Of a stretch of DNA of 29,935 nt, positions 7,145-13,079 are shown in pieces. The notes under the pieces are model-generated. The model had not been told where the DNA came from and did no database searches. It saw only the letters and a list, made by a program, of their open reading frames with translations. Within the stretch, counting starts at the first letter, position 1. Each line of letters starts with the position of its first letter. This DNA is from a virus, in the IMG/VR virus record IMGVR_UViG_3300027822_000032, positions 1 to 29,935 of that record. One strand, 5' to 3'. The translations under genes and the position numbers were made by a program.

Positions 7145-8854
7145 TTACTCTTCTACGTAGTCGCCTGCGTCCTCGCTTCCGTCTACGTAGTCGCCTGCGT
7201 CGGCGTCTTCGGCCAAAGGGGAGGGGTCAACTGGAGGCGCGACTTCCTCTCCTATCGTTTCCACGACTGACTCTAAAGTTTCTTTAAGAAGGAAACCGAG
7301 GTCATCGACGGATGAGGCTCCAGCATACAGCATGCAAGTTTTGGCAATAGCAATACGGAGAGCAGAATTAAGAAGTTCATCCGCTTCCAGATTAATCTCA
7401 CTGGCACGAAGAGTCAACCCATCAATACCTACAACAGACACACTCAAAAGGTCAACTACATCACGACTGATTTGGCCAATGGGCGTCTCCACGACGTTAC
7501 CCTCTTCATCCTTCTCATCAAGGACGATTTCGAGGTCTTTATAGTCGGATTCAAACTCTTCGGATGTGCCCGCCTCAGAGTCCATTTCTGACTGTAGGTC
7601 GTCCACTTCACTCTCTGATAGAGGGGTTAAGAGACATTCAAAAGCGTCTTTCAACATACCTACCATTTCCTCAAGAAGTGACCATCCTTTGATGCCGTCA
7701 GTGTCAATGAAAGTAGCCATATCCTTACCTACCAACTGTGCGTGGAGTTTTTCACGTTCTTCATCTGGAGTCTGAGGGTCGAAACCTGGAAAGTATTGAC
7801 GGATGATTTCTTTTCTCAAGCGGAATACTGTTACTCCACCAGTAGTCGGTGCCGACTGCTTCTTCAACATATTGACCCGTCGTTTATTCATCTCGGACTG
7901 AGTGAGGAGAGTCTCTTTAACATACTCATAAGTCTCCTCTTCATTATCATCCTTAACTCCGGCAGGGATGCACTGTTTAACGAGAGCGGCTACCATTTTC
8001 TCTTTAAACGCTACAGGCCAGTTTGGTGCTGCAACAGTAACGAATTTGTCAGTCTTAACCATAACAGGGTCGCCGGCTTCATCACGGACAGTTTTACCCT
8101 CTTTATCCTTTTTCTCAACTTCAACTTTTTCCTTGATTTTACCGCCCTCAAACATAGCGACAACACATGCAGTAAAACTGTCAAGAATACCTAATGTTGG
8201 GAAGTCAAAAATATCCTGTTGGGTAAAGTACCCTTTTTCAACAGCTTTAAAAACAGCCAATGGGATACGGACATCGGTAGGATTCCAGGAGTCACCAAGG
8301 AAAGTCTGGACAGTACGGTAGCCGACGCCATTGGCTTTAGCGTCTCTGAACTGCTTTTTGGAGAACATAACTTTGTCTCCCACAGTTGCCACGTAATCTG
8401 CGTAGCCGGTATACTCACTAAACATGCCGGTGAGTCTACCATGTACCTGACGGACTGTTTCGAGAATAGATTTGATGGAGCCGCCCCATCCTTCTTTATT
8501 CTCATTAGCCATGATACGCATCATATCTTCGTCAGTGATAAATTTTACAGGGATGTCAATTTCCGTGTATCCCGCTTCAATCAGAGCATCGAGCCTGTGG
8601 TGACCATATGCAAGCTCAAGAGTCTCCTGAGATAGGTCGATACCACTTGCCATAATTTCAGCCAGTTGCTCTACTCCATCAATAACCGTTCCATCCGCCA
8701 ATTCATTAAAATGAAACCGCACCAAGATGTTATCCCAGAATCCGGTTTGGTCGATGGATTCTACGAGTGACGCAATCTTGGTTGGGTCTGTTGGGAATAA
8801 ATCCCTTTTCCGATACTCATTGTCTACGATGTTACTAATTAATACTTTTGGCAT
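7145..8854 (-). CDS. ParB-like N-terminal domain protein
   Basis: A 569-residue protein whose first 130 residues match the ParB/Spo0J N-terminal fold: a VESIDQTGFWDNILV segment, the GHHRLDA box at 84-90 and ANENKE at 116-121. In phages such proteins can bind DNA or act as nucleases or CTPases; which applies here is not visible. The rest is helical and the last 60 residues are very acidic, ending with two copies of EDAGDYV(D/E) (DNA repeat at 7154-7171 and 7183-7200). It starts after AGGAGG. A palindrome copy at 7842-7859 is read as QSAPTT in a linker rich in K and R. Its left arm has GCAG in place of GTAG, which removes an in-frame TAG stop. Confidence 0.78.
   Translation of the reverse strand: MPKVLISNIVDNEYRKRDLFPTDPTKIASLVESIDQTGFWDNILVRFHFNELADGTVIDGVEQLAEIMASGIDLSQETLELAYGHHRLDALIEAGYTEIDIPVKFITDEDMMRIMANENKEGWGGSIKSILETVRQVHGRLTGMFSEYTGYADYVATVGDKVMFSKKQFRDAKANGVGYRTVQTFLGDSWNPTDVRIPLAVFKAVEKGYFTQQDIFDFPTLGILDSFTACVVAMFEGGKIKEKVEVEKKDKEGKTVRDEAGDPVMVKTDKFVTVAAPNWPVAFKEKMVAALVKQCIPAGVKDDNEEETYEYVKETLLTQSEMNKRRVNMLKKQSAPTTGGVTVFRLRKEIIRQYFPGFDPQTPDEEREKLHAQLVGKDMATFIDTDGIKGWSLLEEMVGMLKDAFECLLTPLSESEVDDLQSEMDSEAGTSEEFESDYKDLEIVLDEKDEEGNVVETPIGQISRDVVDLLSVSVVGIDGLTLRASEINLEADELLNSALRIAIAKTCMLYAGASSVDDLGFLLKETLESVVETIGEEVAPPVDPSPLAEDADAGDYVDGSEDAGDYVEE
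7842..7859 (-). repeat. Dispersed palindrome, copy in ParB-like gene, TAG changed to CAG
   Basis: Minus: GCAGTCGGCACCGACTAC, read as QSAPTT. Confidence 0.9.
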
Positions 8855-8879
8855 AATGTGCCTCCTAAATTAAATTATG

Positions 8880-8897
8880 GCAGTCGTCGCCGACTAC
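8880..8897 (-). repeat. Dispersed palindrome between genes, GCGA loop on sense strand
   Basis: Minus: GTAGTCG-GCGA-CGACTGC. Confidence 0.85.
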
Positions 8898-8908
8898 CTT
8901 CCATATAA

Positions 8909-9274
8909 TCACAGCTCCTTTGCTGGTATTATCCTATCAGAATCTGACGTTGTTTCTTCACATAGACCCCCTTTATACCCTGGGCATAAATAGCTCCCAT
9001 CCCATTCTGGACAGTCACCACAGTTATAATTGTCCACCTTTTTAAACGGCTTAGTTTTCTTGTCCCGTTCAAGAACCAGATTTCCAGGCCATCTCCGCCA
9101 AGGCAGACTCCACAAATTTCCGTTGTCACCTTGATAAATTACATCAGGTTGGTGGAATTCATTTTTATGAGCGGTATTAGTTATAGCTATAACTGTGTAA
9201 CCGTTACTCTCTTTTATATATTCACCTCTTACTCTTCTTACCCATCTACTCCCAATTTCAACATGCATAGTCAC
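8909..9274 (-). CDS. Small protein with C-terminal cysteines, unknown function
   Basis: A 121-residue protein. Residues 1-68 have a beta-rich look (GSRWVRRVRG...YTVIAITN...DVIYQG-x-GNLWSLPWRRW), faintly like small phage DUF1653-type proteins, but I would not assign it. The C-terminus has C-x2-C and two more cysteines (CGDC...LC...GLC), which may bind zinc. The GTG start at 9274 is preferred because AAAGGA lies 5 nt upstream; an in-frame ATG two codons later is an alternative. Its ribosome binding site overlaps the end of the preceding membrane-protein gene, so the two are probably coupled. Confidence 0.6.
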   Translation of the reverse strand: MTMHVEIGSRWVRRVRGEYIKESNGYTVIAITNTAHKNEFHQPDVIYQGDNGNLWSLPWRRWPGNLVLERDKKTKPFKKVDNYNCGDCPEWDGSYLCPGYKGGLCEETTSDSDRIIPAKEL

Positions 9275-9276
9275 TG

Positions 9277-9459
9277 CTATCCTTTATATAAAATATCGTT
9301 AGCTTCTTTTTCCGTATATCCCGCTTCTTTCATTTTTTGTTCTATTAGCATCTCGTCTAATTCGGATTGAGGTATAGTACGTGTCTCGGTACATAACACC
9401 GCCCACATTAAACACCATACGCAAATAATAAATGCCGTGAATACTATAATGACAATCAT
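9277..9459 (-). CDS. Small single-pass membrane protein
   Basis: A 60-residue protein with one N-terminal hydrophobic helix (residues 1 to about 21, MIVIIVFTAFIICVWCLMWA) and a charged cytoplasmic-type tail with a short helix (SELDEMLIEQKMKEAGYTEK). I choose ATG 9459: AAAGAGG lies 5 nt before it. The in-frame ATG at 9474 has no ribosome binding site and overlaps a palindrome copy (9473-9490), which would form a hairpin just upstream. It is the first gene after the leftward promoter at about 9.7 kb. Function unknown. Confidence 0.6.
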   Translation of the reverse strand: MIVIIVFTAFIICVWCLMWAVLCTETRTIPQSELDEMLIEQKMKEAGYTEKEANDILYKG

Positions 9460-9472
9460 AAAAACCTCTTTC

Positions 9473-9490
9473 ATAGTCGGTACCGACTAA
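9473..9490 (-). repeat. Dispersed palindrome before small membrane-protein gene
   Basis: Minus: TTAGTCGGTACCGACTAT. Its last two bases are part of an in-frame ATG that probably is not the start used. Confidence 0.85.
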
Positions 9491-9505
9491 CTACCGGCAC
9501 AAACT

Positions 9506-9559
9506 ATAAAAGGAACTCATACCACACGTAAAGGGGCGTGGGCACAAGTTCCTTTTATA
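9506..9559 (-). repeat. 13-bp stem-loop in leader
   Basis: TATAAAAGGAACT (9506-9518) pairs perfectly with AGTTCCTTTTATA (9547-9559). The 28-nt loop contains a smaller inverted repeat (CCACACG/CGTGGG). On the minus strand the arm also holds AAAAGGAAC, a ribosome-binding-like sequence that folding would hide. Confidence 0.6.
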
Positions 9560-9597
9560 ATTGTTGATTTTCCGTTTTAGCACGTAAGCCCCTTTAT

Positions 9598-9630
9598 GGC
9601 AGACTTGCATACGATGTGTGCAAGTCTGCC
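9598..9630 (-). repeat. Perfect 12-bp stem-loop in leader (second hairpin family)
   Basis: Arms GGCAGACTTGCA and TGCAAGTCTGCC enclose 9 nt. Its core CTTGCATAC-GAT-GTGTGCAAG (9604-9624) recurs at 10907-10927 and 11723-11740 and, decayed, at 12269-12289. There is no T-run after it on either strand, so it is not a typical terminator. Confidence 0.75.
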
Positions 9631-9681
9631 AGCCACCGATTAAAAGTTAACTAATCTTTTTATCATTCTTTAATATACTCT

Positions 9682-9710
9682 ATTATACCACATTCTGACA
9701 TAAATGTCAA
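9682..9710 (-). promoter_or_regulatory. Consensus sigma70-type promoter, leftward
   Basis: On the minus strand TTGACA (9710-9705) and TATAAT (9687-9682) are perfect with a 17-bp spacer, preceded by TGCCCCTAAGC as at the late promoter. Its transcript would start near 9675, run through about 200 nt of structured leader and then into the replication genes. Confidence 0.85.
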
Positions 9711-9888
9711 GCTTAGGGGCAATTTGGAGTATATTTATTATGCCCAAATGTCGCCTTATGTCAGTCTTTGTTTAACTACCATAAATTGATGCAGTAAGGC
9801 TTGGTACTAAGGCATCGCAGCATTTCCCAAGCACTCTGATTATGGCAGCTTTTTCCCCTAATTAGCATATTCGGCAGTCGGTACGGTC

Positions 9889-9906
9889 ATAGTCGGCACC
9901 GACTAC
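9889..9906 (-). repeat. Dispersed palindrome after the 110-residue gene
   Basis: ATAGTCGGCACCGACTAC, with a partial copy GCAGTCGGTAC just left of it. Confidence 0.85.
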
Positions 9907-9918
9907 CTGATATGCTAA

Positions 9919-10251
9919 TTAAAGGTCATCATTTGATGGGACATCTCCTGCAAATTTGGGGTGCTCATCGCATTCTGTATGCTCACAGTCCTCGCACATC
10001 TTCGTGGAGCAGTCCTCTGAATCAGCCTCTTGGAGGTCGTTAAGTAGGTCACTGAGCAAACTATTCAATAACTGGTCAAATTTCCCTTCTCTCAAGGCTT
10101 TTGATTTCGGATGCCCGATGCCTATTATAGGCCTTGTTCTTAAGTTATCATATTCTGGCTCAAACAGCCCTAACTCCGCTAATTCGTCTTGCTTTTCTTG
10201 AGATAAATCCTTCATGTAGATAAATACAACTTTATCTAAGTTTTCATCCAT
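9919..10251 (-). CDS. Acidic small protein with cysteine cluster
   Basis: A 110-residue acidic protein, not recognised. After an N-terminal strand-helix part (KVVFIYMKDLSQEKQDELAE) there is a leucine-rich helix (FDQLLNSLLSDLLNDLQE), then a cysteine cluster CSTKMCEDCEHTEC that could bind a metal. It follows AAAGGAG and overlaps the preceding 34-residue gene by 8 nt, as the last member of a chain of overlapping very small genes. Acidic early phage proteins are often inhibitors of host enzymes or DNA mimics; nothing here proves that. Confidence 0.6.
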   Translation of the reverse strand: MDENLDKVVFIYMKDLSQEKQDELAELGLFEPEYDNLRTRPIIGIGHPKSKALREGKFDQLLNSLLSDLLNDLQEADSEDCSTKMCEDCEHTECDEHPKFAGDVPSNDDL

Positions 10252-10348
10252 TTTTTCCTTCTCCTTTAATGTTAGTTAACTCCGTTAATGCCGCTACCAA
10301 AATCCCTAATACAAACCCAACTACTACACCTATTACAAATTCAATCAT
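10244..10348 (-). CDS. 34-residue single-pass membrane peptide
   Basis: Too short for usual gene calling. ATG at 10348 to TGA at 10244-10246. The peptide is almost entirely one hydrophobic helix with glycine every few residues (EFVIGVVVGFVLGILVAALT), followed by a short polar tail (NIKGEGKNG). It overlaps both neighbours (ATGA upstream, 8 nt downstream), which is strong evidence that the chain is translated as coupled units. A weak GGTGAAG site precedes it. Glycine-spaced helices like this pack tightly in membranes, so host-membrane or early lysis-control roles are possible, without direct evidence. Confidence 0.55.
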   Translation of the reverse strand: MIEFVIGVVVGFVLGILVAALTELTNIKGEGKNG

Positions 10349-10440
10349 CTCTTCACCCTATCCATAATTATTGCGATTAATAATATACCACACCACACTA
10401 TAGCCTCTCCAGGGACATAAGCCCCGATGACTTCCATCAT
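10345..10440 (-). CDS. 31-residue membrane-associated peptide
   Basis: ATG at 10440 (followed directly by a second ATG) to TGA at 10345-10347, which overlaps the next start as ATGA. The sequence has an N-terminal MMEVIGAYVPGEA part, a hydrophobic helix (IVWCGILLIAIIM) and a basic end (DRVKR), the usual positive-inside pattern. A purine-rich GGGGTGTGG lies upstream inside the preceding gene. Supported by overlap on both sides and amphiphilic composition; function unknown. Confidence 0.5.
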   Translation of the reverse strand: MMEVIGAYVPGEAIVWCGILLIAIIMDRVKR

Positions 10441-10580
10441 AACCACACCCCATGATTGTCAATCCAAATTATCCAATTAAAATTAGGCCACTGATTAGCG
10501 CACACAGGTGGCGCATCAGCTTTCCAACTACCATTTTTAAACTTGCGCACTTTGTCACTATACGACAGAAATTTAGCCAT
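10437..10580 (-). CDS. 47-residue protein of unknown function
   Basis: ATG at 10580 with an excellent ribosome binding site (GGAGAAAAG, 2-3 nt spacing) to TGA at 10437-10439, overlapping the next start. The N-terminal half is basic (SYSDKVRKFKNGSWKAD). The C-terminal half is rich in Trp and Asn (CANQWPNFNWIIWIDNHGVW). It begins the chain of four overlapping small genes and starts 10 nt after the stop of the 92-residue gene. Not recognised. Confidence 0.6.
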   Translation of the reverse strand: MAKFLSYSDKVRKFKNGSWKADAPPVCANQWPNFNWIIWIDNHGVWL

Positions 10581-10590
10581 AACTTTTCTC

Positions 10591-10869
10591 CTATAATACG
10601 TGTTGCGTTAAGGTTTTTCTTCCGGTATATAGTAAGATGTAATCCACGGCCTGTTTTAATCCGAAACCATATTTTTTCCTCAGATATTTAATCATAGGTA
10701 TGGTTTCACCTTTTACCTCAAAATATTTAGCTTGGTCGTCTTTTATGTCCTGCTCTGTGTTATCGGGCAGTCGTTTTCTCTGATAATATATAATCCCTGT
10801 GTCCTCATCTCTTACGGCAAACATGAGATTGTCGTCTATTATGTATTTGTTATTCTTAATATGTTTCAT
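10591..10869 (-). CDS. Small protein with ribosomal L7/L12-like C-terminal motif
   Basis: A 92-residue protein. Residues about 58-76 (IPMIKYLRKKYGFGLKQAV) resemble the helix-turn motif of the ribosomal protein L7/L12 C-terminal domain (I-K-x-(V/L)-R-x-x-x-G-x-G-L-K-x-A), a domain that contacts translation factors and also turns up in small phage and bacterial proteins. The N-terminal half looks like beta strands (YIIDDNLMFAVRDEDTGIIYYQR). The similarity is by eye only. A GGGGAT site precedes the start. Upstream are a promoter-like module (11019-11024), a 24-bp palindrome, a dispersed-palindrome copy and a second-family hairpin 38 nt before the ATG, so this leader is heavily structured. Confidence 0.55.
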   Translation of the reverse strand: MKHIKNNKYIIDDNLMFAVRDEDTGIIYYQRKRLPDNTEQDIKDDQAKYFEVKGETIPMIKYLRKKYGFGLKQAVDYILLYTGRKTLTQHVL

Positions 10870-10906
10870 AAGTTTAATATCCCCATTTTTTTTATCTTAC
10901 GTTAGG

Positions 10907-10927
10907 CTTGCACACGCCGTATGCAAC
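10907..10927 (-). repeat. Hairpin or operator TTGCATAC-N3-GTGTGCAA, 38 nt before a start codon
   Basis: Minus strand reads TTGCATACGGCGTGTGCAAG, followed by CCTAA. The same module lies 37 nt before the ATG at 11686. It could be a dimeric repressor site or an RNA hairpin. Confidence 0.6.
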
Positions 10928-10943
10928 TACCACAAAGTATCAG

Positions 10944-10961
10944 GTAGTCGTCACCGACTAC
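10944..10961 (-). repeat. Dispersed palindrome in leader, GTGA loop on sense strand
   Basis: Minus: GTAGTCG-GTGA-CGACTAC. Confidence 0.9.
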
Positions 10962-10979
10962 AAGGCGCAACAAAACGCT

Positions 10980-11003
10980 CACGTACATGTATACATGTAC
11001 GTG
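10980..11003. repeat. Perfect 24-bp palindrome
   Basis: CACGTACATGTA is followed by its exact reverse complement, and short GGCGC/GCGCC arms lie further out (10964-10968, 11005-11009). It lies in the 180-nt gap between the 211- and 92-residue genes, just after promoter-like module B on the minus strand, so it would be at the 5' end of that transcript. Confidence 0.8.
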
Positions 11004-11018
11004 CGCGCCTGTTACCTT

Positions 11019-11024
11019 ATTATA
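11019..11024 (-). promoter_or_regulatory. Possible leftward promoter -10 (module B)
   Basis: Minus strand reads TGCTATATAAT followed by AAGGTAACAGGCGC. Twin of module A. It lies between the stop of the 211-residue gene and the 92-residue gene it would serve. Confidence 0.4.
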
Positions 11025-11050
11025 TAGCAGTTATGTTATACTACCATATT

Positions 11051-11686
11051 TTATGCCACTTTGTCGATTTTAACGCCGTAGTTATCGGATTGCTCAGCCA
11101 ATTCAGCTACCATAGTGTTATAGCTGTCCGACTCTTTCAGGGGTTTTATGGCAGTTCTAACGGCTTTTAACTGCTCATTTAAGGCAATCTCTATTTGCTG
11201 CAATTTTGACAGCTTAATCATACTATCCTTCACATTCTCGTCTACAAGAGTGATTGCCCCGCCTGTGTTGCTTCCAAGGGCTTTGATTTTTGCCTGTAGT
11301 TTGTCGTTAAATGATTTTTCGGCGGGCTTACCTTTAAGCGCTATCCATATACGGCTTGCACCCATTGAGCATGTGCCCGTCTTTTTGTAAGCTGTTTTTA
11401 CTGCTTGCAGGGTATCGAACTTTTTAGCAATCTGCTTGCAAGCGCTGTAGTCATTACGGCTTAATGTCATTCCATCACCTACAAAGTACGAATCTCTGAT
11501 ATCTTTCGATTCTTTTTGTGTATGATTTTTATCAAGCTTGAGCATAAAGTTACCAATGTAGTAAAACGACTTTACAGCGTCATTTGATACTCTTTCTCTT
11601 TTGTCACTTGTCAACCACTCAAATGCGCTCAATTCCTCTTGAGTTCCATTATTGGTTGTCACTGCGTCTTTAATAGATTCCTTCAT
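11051..11686 (-). CDS. Early protein of unknown function
   Basis: A 211-residue protein, the first gene left of the putative origin region and so probably among the first expressed. It has a strong ribosome binding site (AAGGGGGAAA, spacing 4). Composition is mixed and charged; residues about 135-200 are helical with a likely coiled coil (MIKLSKLQQIEIALNEQLKA). I see no clear helix-turn-helix or catalytic motif. Its place beside the origin would suit an origin-binding or regulatory protein, but this is inference. Its leader carries the hairpin TTGCATAC-ACC-GTGTGC 37 nt before the ATG. Confidence 0.65.
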   Translation of the reverse strand: MKESIKDAVTTNNGTQEELSAFEWLTSDKRERVSNDAVKSFYYIGNFMLKLDKNHTQKESKDIRDSYFVGDGMTLSRNDYSACKQIAKKFDTLQAVKTAYKKTGTCSMGASRIWIALKGKPAEKSFNDKLQAKIKALGSNTGGAITLVDENVKDSMIKLSKLQQIEIALNEQLKAVRTAIKPLKESDSYNTMVAELAEQSDNYGVKIDKVA

Positions 11687-11722
11687 AACGTTTCCCCCTT
11701 ATAATAAATGTGCTTGTTTAGG

Positions 11723-11740
11723 CTTGCATACACCGTGTGC
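11723..11740 (-). repeat. Hairpin or operator TTGCATAC-N3-GTGTGC, 37 nt before a start codon
   Basis: Second member of the early leader hairpin family; minus strand reads GCACACGGTGTATGCAAG followed by CCTAA, as at 10907. Confidence 0.55.
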
Positions 11741-11790
11741 GTCGTGCTTGCCTTTTAATTGTTGGCACAAAACATTTGCGCCTGTTGTAT

Positions 11791-11796
11791 ATTATA
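11791..11796 (-). promoter_or_regulatory. Possible leftward promoter -10 (module A)
   Basis: Minus strand reads TGCTTATATAAT followed by ATACAACAGGCGC (11791-11796 is the TATAAT). No good -35 at the usual distance. The same arrangement occurs upstream of 10869, which argues for a shared function. It lies inside a hairpin (TTGGCAC...GTGCCAA, 11762-11815). Confidence 0.4.
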
Positions 11797-11899
11797 TAAG
11801 CAAATGCCGTGCCAAGCGGTATAACTTTTCTCCTAACTACCCGATTTAACTACCATAAATTATCGGCGCCCTTACGATATCGCCGCCTACTACCCTGTG

Positions 11900-11917
11900 G
11901 TAGTCGGTGACGACTAC
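11900..11917 (+). repeat. Dispersed palindrome in control region, GTGA loop on plus strand
   Basis: GTAGTCG-GTGA-CGACTAC. Confidence 0.9.
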
Positions 11918-11950
11918 CTACCTATTTATGTACCTTTTTATCTACTATTA

Positions 11951-12053
11951 TGCAGTTTTTCGAGCTAACTTCGCACCTTTTACTCTATTTTACGCACCTT
12001 TTATAGTATTTTATGCAGATTTCGCATGATTTCTGCGGATTCCACCCACTCAC
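11951..12053 (+). repeat. 21-bp phased repeats
   Basis: Units beginning at 11951, 11972, 11993, 12014 and 12034 start with TGCAG or CGCAC and continue into T-rich sequence (two units read CGCACCTTTTA...TATTTTA). A 21-bp step equals two helical turns, placing any bound protein on one face, as in iterons or bent origin DNA. Confidence 0.6.
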
Positions 12054-12152
12054 CATACACACCACATACCATACACCACGGTTCAAAATAATAAACTCTA
12101 CAACCTCCAAACTATACAGTATCCCCTATTAAATCAGTGACTTATCGCATAT

Positions 12153-12187
12153 CGTCAAAATATTGACGCACCGTCAAAATATTGGCG
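12153..12187 (+). repeat. Two copies of CGTCAAAATATTGRCG
   Basis: Copies at 12153-12168 and 12172-12187, 19 bp apart. The first has 6-bp inverted arms (CGTCAA/TTGACG). They resemble paired operator or initiator sites in the putative origin region. Confidence 0.5.
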
Positions 12188-12288
12188 CTCACTACCTCCA
12201 TCGCTCGTAACCTACTGGTTTAACTACCATAAATTATCGGCGTTTTCCGCTTATACTACATTGTGGCAGTTGCACACTCTGTATTCAA

Positions 12289-12306
12289 GTAGTCGGTGAC
12301 GACTAC
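12289..12306 (+). repeat. Dispersed palindrome in control region, GTGA loop on plus strand
   Basis: Identical to the copy at 11900. Both follow the box TTTAACTACCATAAATTATC by 50-70 bp. Confidence 0.9.
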
Positions 12307-12456
12307 CAAAGCAACAGCAGTACAAGGTCACTCCACCCCTCATAACGGCTAACTCACCCCAAAGGTTTGTATTTTGTGTAAACTGTAAATGTCGACTAAA
12401 AGCTTTGGGGTAAGCGCTAAAAACCCAACACATTATTAAAAGCTTTGGGGTATTTT

Positions 12457-12498
12457 GGCGCCGACTACCTCACTAAACCACTTTTTGGTAGTCGGCGC
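12457..12498. repeat. Split palindrome: two half copies facing each other
   Basis: GGCGCCGACTACC (12457-12469) and GGTAGTCGGCGC (12487-12498), about 17 nt apart, can pair as a 12-bp stem. Confidence 0.75.
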
Positions 12499-12536
12499 AC
12501 ATTTTGACAAAACTGAGTTTCGTTTTGTGTAAACGT

Positions 12537-12711
12537 AAGTGCTTGAATTTATTGGGTTTTTGGTAGTCGGTACACACTTTAACAGAATAACGCCGGTTTT
12601 GTAAACCCCTTAGAAAAAAAAAAAAAAAAAACATCTTAGTATTACTGAGTTGTTAGTGTTATTATGGGTTATGTTACCGACTACCAAAAAGTGTAGTAAA
12701 TTCAAGTACTT
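12537..12711. repeat. Large inverted repeat around an 18-A tract
   Basis: Arms 12537-12573 and 12673-12711 are imperfect reverse complements (both contain a half palindrome GGTAGTCGGTAC and TTGAATTTA-like sequence). They enclose about 100 bp with 18 consecutive A (12614-12631). Confidence 0.7.
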
Positions 12712-12831
12712 AGAAATTATCAGAATTTACACGTTTCACAAAACGGGAAGCTTTGGGGTGTTTTTTTAGGCTGTTTACACAAAATGGAAAGCTTTGGGGT
12801 AAGTTATGGGATTTCTTGTCATTTCGGGCAC

Positions 12832-12849
12832 TTAGTCGGCGCCGACTAC
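12832..12849. repeat. Dispersed palindrome in control region
   Basis: TTAGTCGGCGCCGACTAC, the same 18 bases as the copy in the small terminase gene (13796-13813). Confidence 0.9.
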
Positions 12850-12955
12850 CTGGCTAATGGTAGGTAAGCGCTACAGGATGGTTATAATGTAGCTGGGATG
12901 CCGTTCCTATAAAGAGGTATGCCCCGATATCGAGGGATGTTATGAGTTATGGGAT

Positions 12956-13037
12956 AATTTTGGTATACGCCCCGATATTTATTTTTAACACCTAAAAATT
13001 TTGGTATACGCCCCGATATTTATTTTTAACACCTAAA
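12956..13037 (+). repeat. 41-bp tandem direct repeat before the late promoter
   Basis: Two nearly identical 41-bp units (12956-12996 and 12997-13037), each with GGTATACGCCCCGATAT followed by an AT-rich half. A shorter relative, GGTATGCCCCGATAT, lies at 12917-12931. Spacing and place, 43 bp before the -35 box, suit binding sites for a regulator of the late promoter (inference). Confidence 0.75.
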
Positions 13038-13079
13038 AATTTAGGGCATAAAAAGAACCCCAAAAACCTGCCCCTAAGC

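Larger units (their letters stand above)
9460..9918 (-). other. Gene-free leader region of leftward promoter
   Basis: Apart from the promoter (9682-9710) it holds two strong stem-loops (9506-9559 and 9598-9630), two palindrome copies (9473-9490, 9889-9906), a partial copy (9872-9884), and the box TTTAACTACCATAAATT (9771-9787), also found at 11845 and 12219. No open frame with a ribosome binding site was found. Confidence 0.6.
12355..12803 (+). repeat. Iteron-like repeats AGCTTTGGGGT and TTTTGTGTAAAC
   Basis: AGCTTTGGGGT occurs at about 12400, 12440, 12749 and 12790, with an inverted relative (ACCCCAAAGG) at 12355-12364. TTTTGTGTAAAC occurs at 12372-12383 and 12523-12534, shortened at 12597-12606, and inverted at 12733-12744 and 12773-12784. 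The second set thus points inward from both sides to the A-tract at 12614-12631. Confidence 0.7.

Noticed and set aside
9598-9630. tRNA or other known structured RNA gene in the leader
   Set aside because: Only single stem-loops; no cloverleaf, anticodon arm or T-loop sequence was found.
12883-12888. TATAAT as another rightward promoter
   Set aside because: No -35 hexamer at 16-18 bp upstream and no extended -10; the consensus promoter at 13080 is far better.
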